A DNA stretch of 37,969 nucleotides from Psychrobacillus soli (GTDB taxonomy: Bacteria > Bacillota > Bacilli > Bacillales_A > Planococcaceae): NCBI RefSeq assembly GCF_006861775.1, contig NZ_VDGG01000016.1, forward strand, positions 96,302 through 134,270, read 5' to 3'. The notes under the pieces were generated by a model. It made no database searches. It was not told the origin of the DNA and was given only the letters and a program-made list of their open reading frames with translations. A program made the translations under genes and the position numbers. Shown here piece by piece: positions 35,663 through 37,969 of this stretch (within the stretch, counting starts at the first letter, position 1; every line of letters begins with the position of its first letter).

Positions 35663-35935
35663 TTATTTAACTGCGTCTTTAAGTGCTTTACCTGGTTTAA
35701 AAGCAGGCACCTTGCTAGCAGCGATGTCGATTTCTTCACCTGTTTGAGGGTTACGTCCTTTACGTGCTGCACGTTCACGAACCTCAAAGTTACCAAAGCC
35801 GATTAATTGAACTTTACCTCCATCTGCAAGAGCAGCTTGAATTGATTCAAATACAGCTTCAACAGCTTTAGAAGCATCCTTTTTAGAAAGTTCTGCAGCT
35901 TCCGCAACAGCGTTTACTAATTCTGTTTTATTCAT
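35663..35935 (-). CDS. hup: DNA-binding protein HU
   Basis: A dimeric histone-like nucleoid protein of 90 residues. The DNA-binding beta-arm contains [20 protein letters not shown], and the end is [14 protein letters not shown]. The ATG at 35935 is chosen because GGAGGTGA lies just before it; a GTG three codons earlier overlaps that site. It lies between spoIVA and folE, like B. subtilis hbs, and has its own promoter and terminator, as expected for an abundant protein. Confidence 0.97.
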   Translation of the reverse strand: MNKTELVNAVAEAAELSKKDASKAVEAVFESIQAALADGGKVQLIGFGNFEVRERAARKGRNPQTGEEIDIAASKVPAFKPGKALKDAVK

Positions 35936-35980
35936 ACCATTCACCTCCTCTCAAAGGAAGATAGCTTTAATCCTGTAAAA

Positions 35981-36009
35981 AGAGTATCACAACAGAAATC
36001 CCTTCGCAA
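35981..36009 (-). promoter_or_regulatory. Candidate sigma-A promoter for hup
   Basis: On the minus strand TTGCGA, a 17-base spacer and TACTCT with a TGn extension, about 46 bases before the ATG. Confidence 0.5.
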
Positions 36010-36066
36010 CACTATTTGCACGTGTTTAGGGAAGATTCCTTAAAAAAACTCGATTTTCACAAAATA

Positions 36067-36100
36067 ACAGGACTTTTCGCATAGTCGCGAAAAGCCCTGT
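36067..36100 (-). terminator. Intrinsic terminator after spoIVA
   Basis: A 14-bp stem with one G-T pair (36067-36080 with 36087-36100) and a 6-base loop, followed on the minus strand by TATTTT. Confidence 0.78.
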
Positions 36101-36107
36101 ATCATAT

Positions 36108-37586
36108 TTACAGTATGAATGTTACCATTCCTCTATCGCCTTCGTTTACCATTCGTTCGATCGTTTGACGCATTCTGTTCTTCGCAACTGCTGAAACGCT
36201 CTCTGTTTTGTAACGTAAACTTTCTTTCATCACTTCGACTAAGGAAGTACCGAAAACTTGTGTTTGCCATAACGCATCTCGGTCATGCAAATACCCATGT
36301 TTTAAATCTTTTAATAATTGCTGACTATGAAATTCTGAGCCGATGAGCGGTGCAAATTCTGCTTCCATATCGACACGAATAATATGCAACGAAGCCGCTT
36401 TTGCTTTTAGGCTTACCCCATAAAAATTATTTTGTTTAATAATTTCTGGTGCAGAAGGTTGAAAATCTTGAATAGTTGGAAGAGATACGCCGTAGCCGTG
36501 ATTTTTAGCAGCTTCTAATGCTTCTGAAAATTTATTGTATGCTTTTTTCGCTGTAGACGCGTCTTTGACGAATAAAAGCCAATCTTTTTTGGATTGAATC
36601 GGTTCTTCTAACCACTCATCACACACTTCTTGGAACACTTCCGGCTTTAATCCAATTTGAATACAAGCAGACCCCCGACCCGGATTTGCTTCTACAACTT
36701 CTGCTGATTGAATAAATGGCACTTGTTTAAACCTAGCGGCAAGTTCCTTTACATCTTTCATTTTAGATACAATTTGTAACCATTCTTGTAAAGAAGAAGT
36801 GATTGCATTATTCACAAAATGATCCGGTTCCAGTACATCCGTCCAATCTGGCTTTACTACTTCAATATCCGTAATTGGAAATTCATAAAGTGCTTGTTGG
36901 AGTATGTACTGAATTTCCTCCGCAGTCATTCGATCAACTGCCACTGCAATTACAGGCACTTCATGCTTTTTCTGTAGCTCTTCACTCAATTGTATTGTGT
37001 CAATATGACCCGGGGTTTTGCTGTTTAATACAATAACAAATGGTTTGCCAATTTCTTTTAATTGCGAGATGATTTGCTCTTCTGCTTGTTCCGCTGCTTT
37101 TCGCGGAATATTATTTACTGTACCATCCGTTGTAACAACAATCCCAATCGTTGAGTGGTCACGGATTACTTTGTCTGTCCCAATTCGAGCAGCTTCTTCG
37201 AATGGAATTGCTTCACTATGCCAAGGGGTGTGTACTAGTTTCTGTCCGTCTTCCCCAGAACCAGTGTTAATCCCATCGATCATATAGCCAACACAATCCA
37301 CTAACCGAATTTGTAGTCGTAATTGATCTTCTCCAAGATGAATATTCGTTCCATGTGCTGGGACAAATTTTGGTTCTGCGGTCATAATGACGTTACCTGG
37401 AGAACTTTGTGGAAGCTCATCTTGCGCTCGTATTCTTTCCGCTTCATCTTGAATATTCGGAATGACTACGAGCTCCATTACTCGTTTGACAAAAGTAGAT
37501 TTCCCTACCCTGACTGGACCTACAACACCAATATACACATCTCCATTAGTTCTCTCTGCTATTTGTTCATAAAGTTGATTTGACAT
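36108..37586 (-). CDS. spoIVA: Stage IV sporulation protein A
   Basis: The coat-basement ATPase that polymerises on the forespore surface and anchors the spore coat; it marks a spore-forming organism. The N-terminal TRAFAC-like domain has Walker A GPVRVGKST (23-31) and the DCVGY segment; a long C-terminal region ends VTFIL. The ATG at 37586 is chosen because AGGAG lies 7 bases before it, giving 492 residues, the same as B. subtilis SpoIVA. In-frame codons upstream (to 37625) have no site. hup follows. Confidence 0.97.
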   Translation of the reverse strand: MSNQLYEQIAERTNGDVYIGVVGPVRVGKSTFVKRVMELVVIPNIQDEAERIRAQDELPQSSPGNVIMTAEPKFVPAHGTNIHLGEDQLRLQIRLVDCVGYMIDGINTGSGEDGQKLVHTPWHSEAIPFEEAARIGTDKVIRDHSTIGIVVTTDGTVNNIPRKAAEQAEEQIISQLKEIGKPFVIVLNSKTPGHIDTIQLSEELQKKHEVPVIAVAVDRMTAEEIQYILQQALYEFPITDIEVVKPDWTDVLEPDHFVNNAITSSLQEWLQIVSKMKDVKELAARFKQVPFIQSAEVVEANPGRGSACIQIGLKPEVFQEVCDEWLEEPIQSKKDWLLFVKDASTAKKAYNKFSEALEAAKNHGYGVSLPTIQDFQPSAPEIIKQNNFYGVSLKAKAASLHIIRVDMEAEFAPLIGSEFHSQQLLKDLKHGYLHDRDALWQTQVFGTSLVEVMKESLRYKTESVSAVAKNRMRQTIERMVNEGDRGMVTFIL

Positions 37587-37611
37587 GGATAGTCTCCTTT
37601 CTTCGCAATCT

Positions 37612-37640
37612 AATATATGTGCCAAAAAAACGTTTCATGC
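37612..37640 (-). promoter_or_regulatory. Candidate sigma-E promoter for spoIVA
   Basis: On the minus strand CATATATT fits the sigma-E -10 element, with GCATGAA 14 bases further upstream as a poor -35. Its place close before the ribosome site fits. The sigma-E control of spoIVA is known from B. subtilis. Confidence 0.35.
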
Positions 37641-37660
37641 ATAAAGCATAAAACGTTTTT
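37626..37660 (-). terminator. Terminator of the gene beyond the right edge
   Basis: AAAAACGTTT pairs with AAACGTTTTT (37626-37635 with 37651-37660) around an inner ATGC/GCAT pair. On the minus strand a T7 run follows. It overlaps the candidate spoIVA promoter. Confidence 0.7.
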
Positions 37661-37678
37661 CTACGTATGGATTATCAT

Positions 37679-37884
37679 TGCAGTCAAGACAGTGTAGGGG
37701 GCAGGGCGGACGCTTTCCGTGGGGTGAGTGATGAGCCTTCACCGCCGCTTACGCGTACGTTGGAATGGCTCATTAAGCTCAGAGTGGAACAAAGGCTAAG
37801 AGCACCACATCGTGTGGCAACTCCTTCGACGACAACATCCTGTTGGCCACGGCAAGAGTCGCCACCTGCATCGAAAATCTATGG
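37679..37884. repeat. Long dispersed repeat with twin-hairpin copy C
   Basis: The right part (37784-37884) aligns with 8124-8224 over 101 bases. The left part begins with GGGCGGACGCTTTCCG and holds GATGAGCC, inverted as GGCTCATT. From memory, GGCGGACGCTTTCCG openings are frequent in intergenic repeats of Bacillales. A short open frame crosses it, but nothing suggests that it is a gene. Confidence 0.75.
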
Positions 37885-37925
37885 TAAAGACTAACTTATC
37901 AGAATCTAATATTAAAAATAAATGG

Positions 37926-37967
37926 TTGAACGAGACAATATTTCCTTTGAACGCGACAACCCGGTCT
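37926..37967 (+). repeat. 21-bp tandem array, unit type III (cut by window edge)
   Basis: Two units begin TTGAACG(A/C)GACAA at 37926 and 37947, exactly 21 bases apart, at the end of the window. The unit is unrelated to types I and II. The array may continue to the right. Confidence 0.6.
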
Positions 37968-37969
37968 AA

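Noticed and set aside
37667-37894. Plus-strand open frame near the right edge
   Set aside because: It lies wholly within the dispersed repeat shared with the panD region.

Overview
The window is a chromosomal segment from a low-GC, endospore-forming Gram-positive bacterium. SpoIVA, menaquinone and heptaprenyl synthesis genes, the qcrABC bc complex, TRAP (mtrB) and a gene order close to the Bacillus subtilis ypm-ypj-ypi-aro-spoIVA region all point to Bacillales. The pattern of gene losses and the many short intergenic repeats suggest Planococcaceae (a Psychrobacillus, Sporosarcina or Lysinibacillus-like organism). That placement is inferred from remembered gene order; no search was run. Nearly all genes lie on the minus strand. 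The exceptions are the end of ponA at the left edge, ypjC, and one 132-residue unknown gene.

Layout, left to right. (1) The 3' end of ponA converges on a minus-strand operon dinG-ypmA-ypmB-asnS-dnaD-nth-ypoC, with 21-bp repeat arrays between them. (2) The pantothenate operon panB-panC-panD has a leader that looks like a tandem pan-type RNA followed by an intrinsic terminator. (3) ypjD-dapB-mgsA-bshA-cca-birA follows, in which cca and birA are split by a ~0.7 kb insert bounded by a 34/35-bp direct repeat and carrying an unknown gene. (4) ypjC stands opposite to its neighbours, followed by a YugP-type metallopeptidase and ypjA. (5) The respiratory genes qcrA-qcrB-qcrC lie downstream of ypiA-ypiB-ypiF. 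(6) The aromatic amino acid genes cheR-aroC-aroB-aroH-hisC-tyrA-aroA come next, followed upstream by ndk and the quinone genes hepS-menG-hepT, then mtrB and folE. (7) hup and spoIVA end the window.

Compared with the remembered B. subtilis order, several genes are missing in place: aspB (between asnS and ypmB), bshB1 (between mgsA and bshA), ypjB, and the whole trpEDCFBA block between aroH and hisC. TRAP, the regulator of that block, is still present.

The least ordinary content is non-coding. At least four intergenic regions hold tandem arrays with the same 21-bp period but built from three unrelated unit sequences. They sit in mosaics with other dispersed repeats: a twin-hairpin element of about 100 bp, a block with the palindromic motif CAAGTTAACTTG, and a shared terminator module. 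I saw no CRISPR array, tRNA, rRNA, complete IS element, prophage or recognisable defence system.
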